Positions 1-9,194 of a DNA stretch of 64,000 nt are shown here, piece by piece. The notes under the pieces were generated by a model. It ran no database searches. It had not been told where the DNA came from and was given only the letters and a program-made list of their open reading frames with translations. The stretch is from the NCBI GenBank assembly GCA_050246875.1, contig JBFWVF010000010.1, positions 62,001-126,000 of the forward strand, given 5' to 3'. A program made the position numbers and the translations under genes. How positions within the stretch are numbered: position 1 is the first letter of the stretch; every line of letters begins with the position of its first letter. This DNA is from SHWB01 sp050246875. Its GTDB lineage: Bacteria; Pseudomonadota; Alphaproteobacteria; UBA6615.

Positions 1-113
1 CGCCGGAACTCGGCAGCCTCGTCAACCGGATGCGGACCTCGGATGCCTGCGCGCCGTGGACCTTCGGTCTCGCCGACCTGATGCGGAACCTGGCGCGGCG
101 CGGGCTGCTCTAG
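1..113 (+). CDS. C-terminal end of an unidentified protein (partial)
   Basis: The frame beginning at base 3 is open from the window edge to a TAG at 111-113 and gives 36 residues ending in ADLMRNLARRGLL. Only the tail is present, so neither family nor function can be judged. It converges on the GH88 gene 10 bp downstream. Codon choice (G/C at third positions) matches the rest of the window, so this is more likely a real gene end than chance. Confidence 0.4.
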   Translation, partial: PELGSLVNRMRTSDACAPWTFGLADLMRNLARRGLL

Positions 114-123
114 GGCGCGGCGC

Positions 124-1245
124 TCAGATGGCGTCGGCGGGCAGTTTCCCGGCGAGCACGCCGAGCGCCTCGTAGAGGAAGTAGCTGCCCCAGATCAGCT
201 CGTGCGCGACGGCGGTGCCGTTGTTGGGGTCGAAGCAGCCGTCGGCGAGCAGGCCCGAATCCTTCAGGTGACGTTCGGCGAGCACGCGCACCGTCGCCGC
301 CGCCGCCTCGCGGTACTGCGCCGCGCGCGCCGGATCGGGGTGGCGGGCGGCGAGCTTCAGCATCGCCGCCGCGGCGATGGCAGTGCCGGAGGTGTCGCGC
401 CGCGTCCCGGGTGTGCGCGGCGCACTGAAATCCCAGTACGCGACGCGGTCGGCGGGCACGTTGGCGAGCCACCATTGCGTGACCGTGTCGGCGAGGGCCA
501 GCAGGTCCGGCTCCTCCGGCGCGAGGCGCGCGGCGAGCGCGTAGAACAGCATCGGCCAGGCCTGGGCGCGGGTCCAGATCGAGTCGCCGGCATAGCCCTT
601 GTGCGTATACCGGCGGATCACGGCGCCGGTCGCCCGGTCGAAGCTCGCCGACTGGATGACCGAACCGTCGGCCTGGACGCAGAATTCGGCATTGCGCCGG
701 GCATGGGCGAGCGCCACGCGGCGCATGTCGCCGTCGCCCGTCTCGCGCGCCGCCCACAGCAGCAGCGGCGTGGCGATGAGGCCGTCGATGTTGCTTTCGT
801 CGTTGCCGACGGTGTGCGCCTCCTCGGCCTCGACGCCGAGCGGGATGAGACCGGCGCGCCCATCGTAGCCCGCCGCGATGGCGCGGGCGGCGCGCAGGGC
901 AAGATCGCGCGCGGACGCGTCGCCGCCGATCGCGGCGCCGGCCACGCCGGCATACCAGAAGAGGAAGGCGCGGAAGATCGAGCGCGTGGCGAGCTTGCCC
1001 TCGAGGCGGGCTGTCCAGCGCGCGGCCTCGGCCGCGAGCGCCGTATCGCCCTCGTAGCGCGCGGCGAGCCACAGCATTCCGGCCCAGAAGCCGCCGGTCC
1101 AGAAGCCGTCCGCCGTCGTCGTCCAGGCGCCGGTCGCCGGATCGGCGTAGTGCGGGAAGCCGTCGGGCCGGGCGGCCAGGGTGGCGCGCACGCGCGCCGT
1201 CTGGCGCGCCAGCGCCGCGCCCCAGGCCGGGTCGGGGGCAGTCAC
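124..1245 (-). CDS. GH88-like unsaturated glucuronyl hydrolase
   Basis: About 373 residues of the alpha/alpha six-barrel GH88 type, which removes unsaturated uronic acid residues from oligosaccharides made by polysaccharide lyases. Visible family features are the aromatic-rich DGFWTGGFWAGMLW near the N-terminus, VGNDESNIDG in the middle and the GDSIWTRAQAW motif of the barrel. No signal peptide is seen, so it probably acts in the cytoplasm. The GTG start at 1245 lies one base after the metZ stop, which suggests translational coupling; the first in-frame ATG would cut into conserved sequence. There is no lyase or sugar transporter next to it, so the substrate is inferred from the family only. 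Confidence 0.75.
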   Translation of the reverse strand: MTAPDPAWGAALARQTARVRATLAARPDGFPHYADPATGAWTTTADGFWTGGFWAGMLWLAARYEGDTALAAEAARWTARLEGKLATRSIFRAFLFWYAGVAGAAIGGDASARDLALRAARAIAAGYDGRAGLIPLGVEAEEAHTVGNDESNIDGLIATPLLLWAARETGDGDMRRVALAHARRNAEFCVQADGSVIQSASFDRATGAVIRRYTHKGYAGDSIWTRAQAWPMLFYALAARLAPEEPDLLALADTVTQWWLANVPADRVAYWDFSAPRTPGTRRDTSGTAIAAAAMLKLAARHPDPARAAQYREAAAATVRVLAERHLKDSGLLADGCFDPNNGTAVAHELIWGSYFLYEALGVLAGKLPADAI

Positions 1246-1246
1246 G

Positions 1247-2443
1247 TCAGCCGGCCGCGGCGCCGGCGAGCGCGTTGCCGATGTCGGCGGCGAGGTCGTC
1301 GGGATGTTCGAGGCCGACCGAGATGCGCAGCACGCCATCGGAGATGCCGAGCTTCGCCCGCTCCTCGGCGCCGATGCGCGAATGCGTCGTCGTCGCCGGG
1401 TGGCAGATCAGCGATTTCGTGTCGCCGAGATTGTTGGAGATGTCGACCAGTTCGAGCGAATCGGCGACGGCGAAGGCGGCGCGCTTGCCGCCCTTGACGA
1501 CGAAGGTGACGAGGTTGCCGAAGCCGCTCATCTGGCGCTTCGCCAGCGCGTGCTGCGGGAAGCTCGGCAGGCCGGGATAGCGCACGAACTCGATGCCCTT
1601 GTGGGCCTCGAGCCAGGTCGCCAGCGCCAGCGCGTTGGCCGACTGGCGCTCGACGCGCAGCTCCAGCGTCTCCATGCCCTTCAGCATCACCCAGGCGTTG
1701 AACGGGCTCATCGACGGCCCGGTGTTGCGGTAGAAGGGGATGAAGTGCTCGGTCATGAACGCCTTGTCGGCGAGCACGGCGCCGCCGAGCGCGCGGCCCT
1801 GGCCGTCGATGTGCTTGGTCGCCGAGTAGACGACGATGTCGGCGCCGAGTTCGAGCGGGCGCTGGTAGAGCGGCGTCGAGAACACGTTGTCGATGACGAC
1901 GCGCGCGCCGGCCCTGTGCGCCAGTTCGGCCACGGCGGCGACGTCGACGAGATCGAGCATCGGGTTCGACGGGCTTTCGAGGAACACGGCCGTGGCCGGC
2001 GTCGCCAGCGCCTCGCGCCACTCGTCGAGATTGGTGCCGTCGACGAAGCGGGTGACGACGCCCCAGCGCGGCAGCACCTTGTCGACGATGTAGTGGCAGG
2101 AGCCGAACAGCGCGCGCGAGGCGACGACACGGTCGCCCTGCTTGAGGAAGCAGCCGAGCGCGGCGAAGACGGCGGCCATGCCGGTCGCCGTGCCGCGGCA
2201 CATCTCGGCGCCCTCGAGGGCGGCCAGCCGCTCTTCGAACATCGACACCGTCGGGTTGCCGTAGCGGCTGTAGATGTAGACGTCGTTCTCGCCCTTGAAG
2301 GCGGCCTCGGCCTGGGCGGCGTTGTCGAAGACGTAGCCCGAGTTGAAGAAGATCGCCTCGCTCGTTTCGTGGTGCTGCGAGCGGGTGAGGCCGGCGCGGA
2401 CGAGCCGCGTCGGCAGGCGCCAGTCCTTCGGGTCGCTACTCAT
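1247..2443 (-). CDS. metZ: O-succinylhomoserine sulfhydrylase MetZ
   Basis: 398 residues, normal length for the Cys/Met-metabolism PLP enzyme family. It makes homocysteine from O-succinyl- or O-acetylhomoserine and sulfide. The PLP lysine is visible in SATKHIDGQGR; other family landmarks are YSRYGNPT near the N-terminus, ESPSNPMLDLVD, and the C-terminal SLICHPATTTHS followed by LRISVGLEHPDDL. The start at 2443 overlaps the DUF1737 stop as ATGA, so the two are co-translated. MetZ rather than MetB/MetC is chosen because this domain pattern is the usual one in alphaproteobacteria. Confidence 0.9.
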   Translation of the reverse strand: MSSDPKDWRLPTRLVRAGLTRSQHHETSEAIFFNSGYVFDNAAQAEAAFKGENDVYIYSRYGNPTVSMFEERLAALEGAEMCRGTATGMAAVFAALGCFLKQGDRVVASRALFGSCHYIVDKVLPRWGVVTRFVDGTNLDEWREALATPATAVFLESPSNPMLDLVDVAAVAELAHRAGARVVIDNVFSTPLYQRPLELGADIVVYSATKHIDGQGRALGGAVLADKAFMTEHFIPFYRNTGPSMSPFNAWVMLKGMETLELRVERQSANALALATWLEAHKGIEFVRYPGLPSFPQHALAKRQMSGFGNLVTFVVKGGKRAAFAVADSLELVDISNNLGDTKSLICHPATTTHSRIGAEERAKLGISDGVLRISVGLEHPDDLAADIGNALAGAAAG

Positions 2444-2691
2444 GTCCGCACCGCCCGCGTCTTGTGTGGCCCTGTCTTGCGCGCCGCCGTCCTGCGCGTG
2501 GCCGGCTTGCGGCCAATCTGCTTGGGATCGACGATGGCCTGGCCGACGATGCGCCGGTCGCCGTCCATGACCATGACCGGATTGCCGTACAGCTCGTAGC
2601 CGTCGGCGAGGGCGTCGCTGACGCGCTGGCAGAAGGCGGCGTCGTCGACGCCCGAGAGGAACCGGTAGGATTTTCGCTTGGTCATGGGCAT
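2440..2691 (-). CDS. DUF1737 small protein upstream of metZ
   Basis: 83 residues. The N-terminal part (YRFLSGVDDAAFCQRVSDALADGYELYGNPVMV) fits the DUF1737 family of small cytoplasmic proteins of unknown role. The tail is very basic (KQIGRKPATRRTAARKTG), which might bind nucleic acid. Two ATGs, at 2691 and 2685, are possible starts; a GAGG lies 10-13 bases before the first. It overlaps metZ by four bases, so it is probably the first gene of a sulfur-assimilation transcript. Function is not known. Confidence 0.7.
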   Translation of the reverse strand: MPMTKRKSYRFLSGVDDAAFCQRVSDALADGYELYGNPVMVMDGDRRIVGQAIVDPKQIGRKPATRRTAARKTGPHKTRAVRT

Positions 2692-2813
2692 GGCGGACGG
2701 AACCTCGGCCGGGCAGGCCCGCCACCGGGGCGGAGCGGCGGACGGATAGCCGGCTTCCCGCCGCCGCGAAACTGCTTTCTCGCGCTGTAGAACCCGTGGG
2801 TCGGTCGGGTGCG

Positions 2814-2945
2814 ACCCTCTCCGCCCCCGGGGGCGGAGAGGGCAGGGTGAGGTGGGGGCGTCGCCACCGTCTCCGTCGCCGCGAGTTCCGCCGCCGGTAA
2901 CACCCACCTCACCCCGGCCCTCTCCCCCCTGAAGGGCGGAGAAGG
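2814..2945. repeat. paired inverted GC-rich palindromic repeat (intergenic copy)
   Basis: Two copies of one palindromic motif face each other: the left copy (2814-2858) reads CCCTCTCCGCCCCCGGGGGC then GGAGAGGG and GGGTGAGGTGGGGG; the right copy (2903-2945) is its near reverse complement, starting CCCACCTCACCCCGGCCCTC. It occupies the intergenic space upstream of the DUF1737-metZ pair. The same element occurs inside rlmJ at 16000-16141. It looks like a REP/BIME-type element: non-coding and able to form a long hairpin. Confidence 0.75.
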
Positions 2946-2970
2946 CGTTAAAAGTGGCACCCCGGCGCGG

Positions 2971-4119
2971 TCAGTGCTTCCACAGCCGCTTCGTGGCGAT
3001 GGCGGCACCCTCGGCCATGGTCTTGAGCTTGGCGAAGGCGATGTCGGGGTCGATCTTGCCGAAGCCGACGAAGGTGCCGAAGCCGCAGTCGGTGCCGGCG
3101 AGCACGCGCTCGCGGCCGACGATGTCGGCGAAGCGGCAGATGCGCTCGGCAACCAGATCGGGGTGCTCGACGAAGTTCGAGACCGAGTCGATCACGCCCG
3201 GCAGCAGCACCTTGTCGTCGGGCAGCTTCGCTTCCTTCCACGCCGTCCACTCGTGCGCGTGCCGCGGGTTCGACGCCTCGAAGGAAATCACCTGGGCCTT
3301 AGTCTTGCGTACCACCGGCAGGATCTTCGCCGCCGGGATGTCGCAGACGTGCGGGCCCTCGTAGTTGCCCCAGCACAGGTGCAGGCGGATGCGGTCGGCC
3401 GGCACGTCGGCGAGGGCGGCGTTGAGCACCTCGATATGGGCGTCGGCGCGGGCGACGAAATCCTCGTCGCTGACGGCCTTGTACTGCATGTGCCGCGCCA
3501 TCGCGAGGTCGGGGCAGTCGAGCTGGAGGATGAAGCCGGCGGCGTGGATGGCGTCGTACTCGGTCTTCATCACCGCCGCGAGGGCCTCGAGATAGGCGTC
3601 CTCGGTCGGGTAGTACTCGTTCGGCAGGAACGAGCAGATGACGCCCGGCGAGGCCGCCGTCATGAAGCCCTCGACGGCGCGCGCGCCCTTGAGGGCGGCG
3701 GCGAAGTTGGCGATGTCGCGCTCCAGCGGTGCGTTGTCGCGCAGCTTCACCTCGCCGGTGCAGATCGGCCGCTGGATGGCCGGGGACTCGCGCCGCTGCG
3801 CCGCCGCCTTGAGGTAGTTGGGATACATCTCGAGGTCGGCCGGCACGCGGCGCGGGCTGGTGCCCGAGAAGCCGGTGGCGCGGTCCTTGATATAGGTGGC
3901 GTAGCCGACCTTGCTCATCTCGCCGTCGTTGACGATGTCGATGCCGCAGGCGACCTGGCGCTTGACCACCTCGACCACCGCTTCGCGCGCCGCCGCCTCG
4001 AAGGCTTTCGCGTCGACCGGCTTGCCGGCCTCGTGGTCGAGCAGCATCTGGCTGAGCCCGTCCGGTCGCGGCAGGCTGCCCGTATGCGTCGTCAGGATGC
4101 GGTCGGTGCTGAGCTTCAT
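2971..4119 (-). CDS. MetE C-terminal-domain-like (cobalamin-independent methionine synthase II family) protein
   Basis: 382 residues covering only the catalytic barrel of MetE-type methyltransferases (full MetE is about 750). Zinc-ligand positions look present: HLCWGN (His and Cys), the Glu of SFEASNPRH and the late Cys of GTDCGFGTF. Single-barrel members include enzymes acting on small thiol or alkyl substrates and archaeal-type MetE core proteins, so the methyl donor is unknown. A GGGGGAGA ribosome-binding site precedes the ATG. It lies between the CocE hydrolase and metZ on the same strand, consistent with either a sulfur or a catabolic role. Confidence 0.75.
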   Translation of the reverse strand: MKLSTDRILTTHTGSLPRPDGLSQMLLDHEAGKPVDAKAFEAAAREAVVEVVKRQVACGIDIVNDGEMSKVGYATYIKDRATGFSGTSPRRVPADLEMYPNYLKAAAQRRESPAIQRPICTGEVKLRDNAPLERDIANFAAALKGARAVEGFMTAASPGVICSFLPNEYYPTEDAYLEALAAVMKTEYDAIHAAGFILQLDCPDLAMARHMQYKAVSDEDFVARADAHIEVLNAALADVPADRIRLHLCWGNYEGPHVCDIPAAKILPVVRKTKAQVISFEASNPRHAHEWTAWKEAKLPDDKVLLPGVIDSVSNFVEHPDLVAERICRFADIVGRERVLAGTDCGFGTFVGFGKIDPDIAFAKLKTMAEGAAIATKRLWKH

Positions 4120-4195
4120 CGTCTCCCCCGGAGCATGACGGCGCGGCGCGCGAAAGCCGCGCGGCGCCTTGGGTTTTGCCGGACTATAGGGTGCC

Positions 4196-4229
4196 GCCGG
4201 AGGGCGCGCAAACGCGTGGGCCCTCCGGC
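4196..4229 (-). terminator. hairpin after the CocE gene, without U-tract
   Basis: Perfect 10-bp inverted repeat GCCGGAGGGC / GCCCTCCGGC with a 14-base loop, just past the CocE stop codon. No T-run follows on the minus strand, so it may only stabilise the 3' end or slow the polymerase. Confidence 0.35.
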
Positions 4230-4249
4230 GCGCGGGACGGGCGGCGCGG

Positions 4250-6040
4250 CTACTTGCGGCGGCCGGGGATGACCGGCAGCAGCAGGTAGGAGGCGCGCTT
4301 GCCGCCGGTGTGGATGGTGACGGTGCCGTCGTAGACCTTCGCCGGCCGGTCGTCCTCGATGTCGTGCAGGAAGGGACCGCAGCCGGTCAGCGGCTTGGCG
4401 AAGTTGGACAGCCGCACCTGGTCGGCGGTGTCCTTGGCGCCCGGCCAGACGTAGTCCTTGCCGCGCACCGTCAGGGCCAGCCGGTAGCCGGCCGGCACGA
4501 CGATGCAGGTCGGATGGATCTCGACATCCAGCTCGTAGACGCGGTCGGGCGTCAGCGGCTGCTTCTCGTCATGCGTATGCCACGGCTGCCACGGCTTCGA
4601 CTTCTTCTTGTCGAGCTTGCGGTGCGAGGCGCGCAGCCAGCCCTGGGCGATGGGCGTGTGCGGGTCGACCGTGCCCTTGAAGGTCACTTCCGTCATGTCG
4701 GGCGAGAACAGGCGCACGACGAGGAACAGGTCGGCATCGGCCGTCGAGGACGAGACGAACAGCTTGGCCGCGAAGGGGCCGGTCAGCTCCGTGTCCTCGG
4801 CGGCCGGCGGCAACATGAAGGTCACGCCGTCGCTCGATTGGCCCTTGTAGGCGACTTTCGCCGCCTTCGCCGGCGCCTTGCGGTCGAGCGTGGCGCTGCC
4901 GGCGTCGAGATAGGCCTTGGTCCACTTGGTGCGCTTGAGCGGCCACTCGTTCTCGCCACGGGCGACGAACTTCTCACCCGGCGAGCGCACCTGCAGCATC
5001 ACCTTCGGCCGTCTTGCCCAGCCGTTCTTCGCGCCCTTGAGGAAATAGTCGAAGAACTGCTTCTGCAGCGCCTGGCCGTAGGGCGTGTAGAAGTGCGTCC
5101 AGTGCTCGAGCCCGTGGCATTCGAGCCACTTCTGCTTCGAGCGCGCGTTCATGTAACCCATGTAGTTGCCGCGCGGATGCAGCGGTTGGCCGCCCCAGTT
5201 GGCACAGGACAACAGCGGCACGTCGATCTGCGACAGGTCCGGCGTGCGCGCACGGTAGAAGTCGTCGTCGAGCGCATGCGTCGTGTAGTCGGCGGCGAGG
5301 TCGGCGCGGTTCTTCGCCAGTTCGGCGTCGGTCAGCTCGCCCGGGCCCGATGCCAGCTCGCCGTTGACGCGGCTCTTGAAGCCGCGCTTGCCGAGGCCGT
5401 GCTGGATGATCTTGATCTGCAGGTCGTACCAGTGGGCCATGAAGGAGGTCTGGATGCCGCCGTGGTGCGACAACTCGCGGTAGAAATCGTTGAAGCCTTC
5501 CCACGGGCAGATGGCGGCGAGATGCGGCGGCTTCATCGCCGCGACCTGCCACTGGTTGACGGCATAGTACGAGATGCCGGAGAGGCCGACCTTGCCGTTG
5601 GACCAGTTCTGCACCCCGGCCCACTCGATGCAGTCGTAGAAGTCCTTGGTCTCGCGCGGCGACCAGTGGTCGATGCGGCCGGGCGAGCGGCCGGCGCCGC
5701 GCGAATCGACGCGCACGAGCACGTAGCCGTCCGGCACCCATTTCTCGGGATCGAGGACTTCCCAGCTCTGGTGAACGTTGGTCGAGCCGGCGACGGCTTC
5801 CGGGTGGCCCTCGGAAAACACCTTCCAGACGGTCGGATAGCCGTCCTGCCAGGCGAGGTCCTTGCCGTAGGGGCCGTGGCTCAGAATGACCGGAAAGCGG
5901 CCGGTCTCGTCGTCCGGCCGGTAGACGTTGGCCCGCAGGATCAGGCCGTCGTCCATGACGATCGGCACGTCCCAGTCGATGCGGATGTTGTTGACGACTT
6001 CGCTGCGCAGGCCCCTGGGGCCCCTGCCACCTTCAGGCAT
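4250..6040 (-). CDS. CocE/NonD family acyl hydrolase, copy 1
   Basis: 596 residues of the X-Pro dipeptidyl-peptidase/cocaine-esterase family: an N-terminal alpha/beta hydrolase domain and a C-terminal jelly-roll (PepX-C) domain. The nucleophile is Ser157 in GISYYA; VDSRGAGRSPG (112-122) is the family signature and the late HWTHFYTPYG is a candidate for the catalytic His. No signal peptide is seen. ATG 6040 is preferred over the ATG 18 bases upstream because GGGGGAA sits directly before it. It lies behind the TRAP permease genes on the same strand, so it may hydrolyse an imported ester or amide. A paralog is at 18622-20331. Confidence 0.85.
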   Translation of the reverse strand: MPEGGRGPRGLRSEVVNNIRIDWDVPIVMDDGLILRANVYRPDDETGRFPVILSHGPYGKDLAWQDGYPTVWKVFSEGHPEAVAGSTNVHQSWEVLDPEKWVPDGYVLVRVDSRGAGRSPGRIDHWSPRETKDFYDCIEWAGVQNWSNGKVGLSGISYYAVNQWQVAAMKPPHLAAICPWEGFNDFYRELSHHGGIQTSFMAHWYDLQIKIIQHGLGKRGFKSRVNGELASGPGELTDAELAKNRADLAADYTTHALDDDFYRARTPDLSQIDVPLLSCANWGGQPLHPRGNYMGYMNARSKQKWLECHGLEHWTHFYTPYGQALQKQFFDYFLKGAKNGWARRPKVMLQVRSPGEKFVARGENEWPLKRTKWTKAYLDAGSATLDRKAPAKAAKVAYKGQSSDGVTFMLPPAAEDTELTGPFAAKLFVSSSTADADLFLVVRLFSPDMTEVTFKGTVDPHTPIAQGWLRASHRKLDKKKSKPWQPWHTHDEKQPLTPDRVYELDVEIHPTCIVVPAGYRLALTVRGKDYVWPGAKDTADQVRLSNFAKPLTGCGPFLHDIEDDRPAKVYDGTVTIHTGGKRASYLLLPVIPGRRK

Positions 6041-6193
6041 GTTTCCCCCGCATAGCATCGTGAGCTACCGCCGGGCGCGCCATGCAACCCGGTGCATCGG
6101 CACGATTTTTCTTGCTCTTGGCCGTAGGTCTAATCCGTTCGCGCCCGCGCGACAAGCCCGCGGGGCTACCCGGCGGGTGGCCCCGGGATCCCG

Positions 6194-7558
6194 CTAGTAG
6201 AGGATCAGGCTGGGCAGCAGGGTGACGATGCGCGGCTCGACGAACAGGATCACCACCGTCACCAGCAGCATGATCCACAGCGGCGCGGCGCCGCGGAAGA
6301 TTTCGCCGAGCGATGTTCGGGCGGTGCGTTCGGCCGCCGCCTTGACGGCGAAGACGAGGACTCCGAAGGGCGGCGTCAGCAGCCCCGCCTCGACGACCAG
6401 GATGCCGCTGATGGCGAAGGCCATCGGGTCGATCTGCAGGTTGACCGCGATGGGGTAGAAGATCGGCACCGTCAGCAGCATGATCGAGACCGAGTCGATG
6501 ACCATGCCGAGCATCATCCAGATGATCACCATCACCAGCACGATGCCCCAGGTACCGAGCCCGGTGTCGAGCAGCATGCTCTCGATGGTGGCGCCGATGC
6601 CCGACAGGGCGAGGGTGCGCGAGTAGAGCTGGGCGGAGAAGACGATGACCATCAGCGGCGCCGCCGAGCGGCCGACCGAGAGGATCGATTCGTAGACCTC
6701 GCGCAGCCGCATGCCCTTGAGCACGCCGACGATGAGGGCGATCAGTGCGCCCATGCCGGCGCCTTCGGTCGGCGTGAAGATGCCCGCCCAGATGCCGCCG
6801 AGCGAGCCGGCGAGGATGCACAGGAAGCCGAGGCCGCTGATCCACGGATTGCCTTCGGCCGCGCCGAGGACCGGCCCGCTGCCGCTACCCTCGGCGACCG
6901 ACTGGGCGCCGACCGAGGCCGGCGGCAGCCCCTCGCCGACCATGTCGGGACGGAACACGGCGACCGCCGTGATGTAAATGATCATCAGCAGCGCGAGCAG
7001 GAAGCCCGGCAACACGCCGGCGAGGAACATCTCGCCGATCGACTGCTCCGTCAGCAGACCCCAGACGACCATCAGCAGGCTCGGCGGAATCAGCATGCCG
7101 AGGCAGGCCGAGCCGGCGATCAGCCCGAGCGAGAAGGACGAGTTGTAACGGAACCGCAGCATCTCCGGGTAGGCGATGGTGGTGAACGCCGTCGCCGAGG
7201 CGACGCTGGTGCCGGTGACGAAGGCGAAGATGACGTTGCCGAGGACGGTGGCGTGCGCGAGACGGCCCGGCAGGCGGTGGAAGCGGTTGTTGATGGAGCG
7301 GTAGATGTCGGTGGCAAGGCCGCAGCGCGAGATGAACTCGCCCATCAGCATGAACAGCGGAATGACGGCAAAGACATAGTCGCGCAGCGCCTCGTAGGCG
7401 GTCGAGTTGAGGAACGAGAACATGATGTCCAGGTTCCCGTTCGTCGCCCGGTAGAGGCCCCACATGCTGGCGATGCCGAGGCAGATAGCGACATGCACGC
7501 CGACGAAGATCAGCGACAGCAGGATGATGACGAGGAACAGTACTTCCAGCGATTCCAT
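6194..7558 (-). CDS. TRAP transporter large permease (DctM family)
   Basis: 454 residues, almost wholly hydrophobic, with about a dozen membrane spans. This is the ion-coupled transport subunit of a tripartite TRAP system. Family features are the GVHVAICLG opening, GSACLGMLIPPSLLMVVWG in the first half and VIIWMMLGMVIDSVSIMLLTVPIF in the second. The start at 7558 sits 58 bases after the DctQ stop. Its binding protein is probably one of the DctP proteins encoded divergently at 9338 and 10663. Confidence 0.9.
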   Translation of the reverse strand: MESLEVLFLVIILLSLIFVGVHVAICLGIASMWGLYRATNGNLDIMFSFLNSTAYEALRDYVFAVIPLFMLMGEFISRCGLATDIYRSINNRFHRLPGRLAHATVLGNVIFAFVTGTSVASATAFTTIAYPEMLRFRYNSSFSLGLIAGSACLGMLIPPSLLMVVWGLLTEQSIGEMFLAGVLPGFLLALLMIIYITAVAVFRPDMVGEGLPPASVGAQSVAEGSGSGPVLGAAEGNPWISGLGFLCILAGSLGGIWAGIFTPTEGAGMGALIALIVGVLKGMRLREVYESILSVGRSAAPLMVIVFSAQLYSRTLALSGIGATIESMLLDTGLGTWGIVLVMVIIWMMLGMVIDSVSIMLLTVPIFYPIAVNLQIDPMAFAISGILVVEAGLLTPPFGVLVFAVKAAAERTARTSLGEIFRGAAPLWIMLLVTVVILFVEPRIVTLLPSLILY

Positions 7559-7616
7559 GGCTGTCACCGTGCGTTCGTGCGGGCGTTTCGTGACGCCTCG
7601 GTTGTCCGGCGATGGT

Positions 7617-8144
7617 TCAGGCGGCGGCGTCGGCCCGGGCGGCAATCGGGTCGCTGCCCGGCACCCTCGTCAGGACCTCTATGGCGCGCAGGATGTAGAT
7701 CAGCGAGGCGGCCGCGCAGCCGAACAGGATGGCGAAGCGGGCGGGCCAGACGGGGACGGTGATGCCCATACCGCGGTCCTCGACCTCGTTGGTCAGCCAC
7801 GAGGTGTAGGTCGGCTCGATGGCGCCGTAGGTGATCGAGGCGAAGAACAGCACGCCGAGCAGATAGCCGAAGACGACCAGCACGCGGCGCACCCCCGGCG
7901 ACACCGTCATCAGCAGGAAGTCCATCCGCAGCATGCTGTCGACCTTGACGCAGTACGGCAGCCACAGGAAGACGATGGCGACGATGATGTTCTTGATGTA
8001 CTCGGCCGTGCCGTAGAACACGATGCCGACGTTGCGCGCGACGATGTCGAAGAACACGAACAGCGCGATGCACGCGGCGAAGATCGCCGCGACGACCATC
8101 AGCCAGTTGGTGAACGTGTCGATGGCCCGCGAAAGTCCCCGCAT
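7617..8144 (-). CDS. TRAP transporter small permease (DctQ family)
   Basis: 175 residues with four predicted membrane segments (roughly 15-40, 50-70, 90-115, 140-165), the layout of DctQ. It partners DctM. ATG 8144 is chosen because GGGGGAGA precedes it and the protein then begins shortly before the first hydrophobic segment. It sits between the TetR gene and dctM on the same strand. Confidence 0.88.
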   Translation of the reverse strand: MRGLSRAIDTFTNWLMVVAAIFAACIALFVFFDIVARNVGIVFYGTAEYIKNIIVAIVFLWLPYCVKVDSMLRMDFLLMTVSPGVRRVLVVFGYLLGVLFFASITYGAIEPTYTSWLTNEVEDRGMGITVPVWPARFAILFGCAAASLIYILRAIEVLTRVPGSDPIAARADAAA

Positions 8145-8330
8145 GCCGGCTGTCTCCCCCTGCGCGTCGCGCCGGGCCGGTAGCGCCGCGACGACCCGGC
8201 GCGACGGCAATCGGCCTGCGCGCGGCGGGAACGCCAGCGGTCCGCTCCGGACCCTTGTTCTGGGCGGGGATGCTATACCGGTGCCGAAAAGTCGTCCAGC
8301 GACGATAAAGCCTGGGGCGCCCGGCGCGGC

Positions 8331-9047
8331 TCAGGCGGCGACGTCGCCGGCCGTCCGTCCGGCCGCGCCGCGGCGCCGCGGCGGCGCGGCCTTGGCGCAC
8401 ATCGCCGGCAGCGCGGCGATGAAGGTGTCGATGGCGCACTCGGTCTCGCGCTGCCAGGCCGCGTCGTCGATGATGCGGTAGATGTGCCGGCGGATGCCGC
8501 CGAGCACGATGGCGCCGTGCAGCGCCCAGCCGAGACGGCGCACCTCATCGCGATCCGCCGGCAGCGTCGCGCCGACGTCGCGCGCGGCGACGCCGACGAC
8601 GACGTCGAGCATGCGGTTGACGATCGAATCGGCGTAGGCCGCCGGCATCGGGTTCTCGGCCAGCGCCGAATAGAGGAACAGGCGCAGCCAGCGGCGCTGC
8701 AGCACCGCATCGGTGTAGCGGGCGTAGAACTGGCGCAGACGGTCGCGCAGCGGCGTCGCGGGATCCTGCAGCTCGGCGAGCCAGGCCTCGTCGAACGGCT
8801 TGGCGATGGCCTCGCGATAGACCTCGTCGAGCAGCGCCGCCTTGTTGGGGAAGTAGCGATAGAGCAGGCGCTGAGAGACGCCGCAGGCGACGGCGAGATG
8901 GCGCGTCTGGCCGGTCAGGCCGTACTCGGAGAAGAACAGGATCGCCTTGTCGAGAATCTGCGCGCGGCGGTCGTCGTAGCGCAGGTGCCGGCGCGGTCCC
9001 GTCCGCTTGGGCTTGGTCGCGCGCAGACTGTCCGACTTGGCTTTCAT
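8331..9047 (-). CDS. TetR-family regulator
   Basis: 238 residues. The N-terminal DNA-binding domain is clear (RRAQILDKAILFFSEYGLTG, then QTRHLAVACGVSQRLLYRYF and PNKAALLDEVY, about residues 26-80). The C-terminal ligand domain ends in a basic tail. It lies between the divergently transcribed TRAP permease and TRAP binding-protein genes and probably controls them. A 12-bp palindrome at 9195-9206 in the divergent spacer is a candidate operator. The ligand is unknown. Confidence 0.88.
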   Translation of the reverse strand: MKAKSDSLRATKPKRTGPRRHLRYDDRRAQILDKAILFFSEYGLTGQTRHLAVACGVSQRLLYRYFPNKAALLDEVYREAIAKPFDEAWLAELQDPATPLRDRLRQFYARYTDAVLQRRWLRLFLYSALAENPMPAAYADSIVNRMLDVVVGVAARDVGATLPADRDEVRRLGWALHGAIVLGGIRRHIYRIIDDAAWQRETECAIDTFIAALPAMCAKAAPPRRRGAAGRTAGDVAA

Positions 9048-9194
9048 CGCTCGTATCCGTTCGGTACCGGCCGGCCTGGGTGGGCATGCGCCCATCCGCC
9101 CAACGGGGCGCGGCATCATGGGGATAGCACGCCATCCGTCAATCGGCGCCATCGCACAGATTGTCGCGGCGGCAGAATAGAGTATTCGTTTGAC

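Noticed and set aside
2692..2970. SAM-II riboswitch before the DUF1737-metZ genes
   Set aside because: Such elements occur before methionine genes in alphaproteobacteria, but no matching conserved core was recognised; the space is largely filled by the palindromic repeat.
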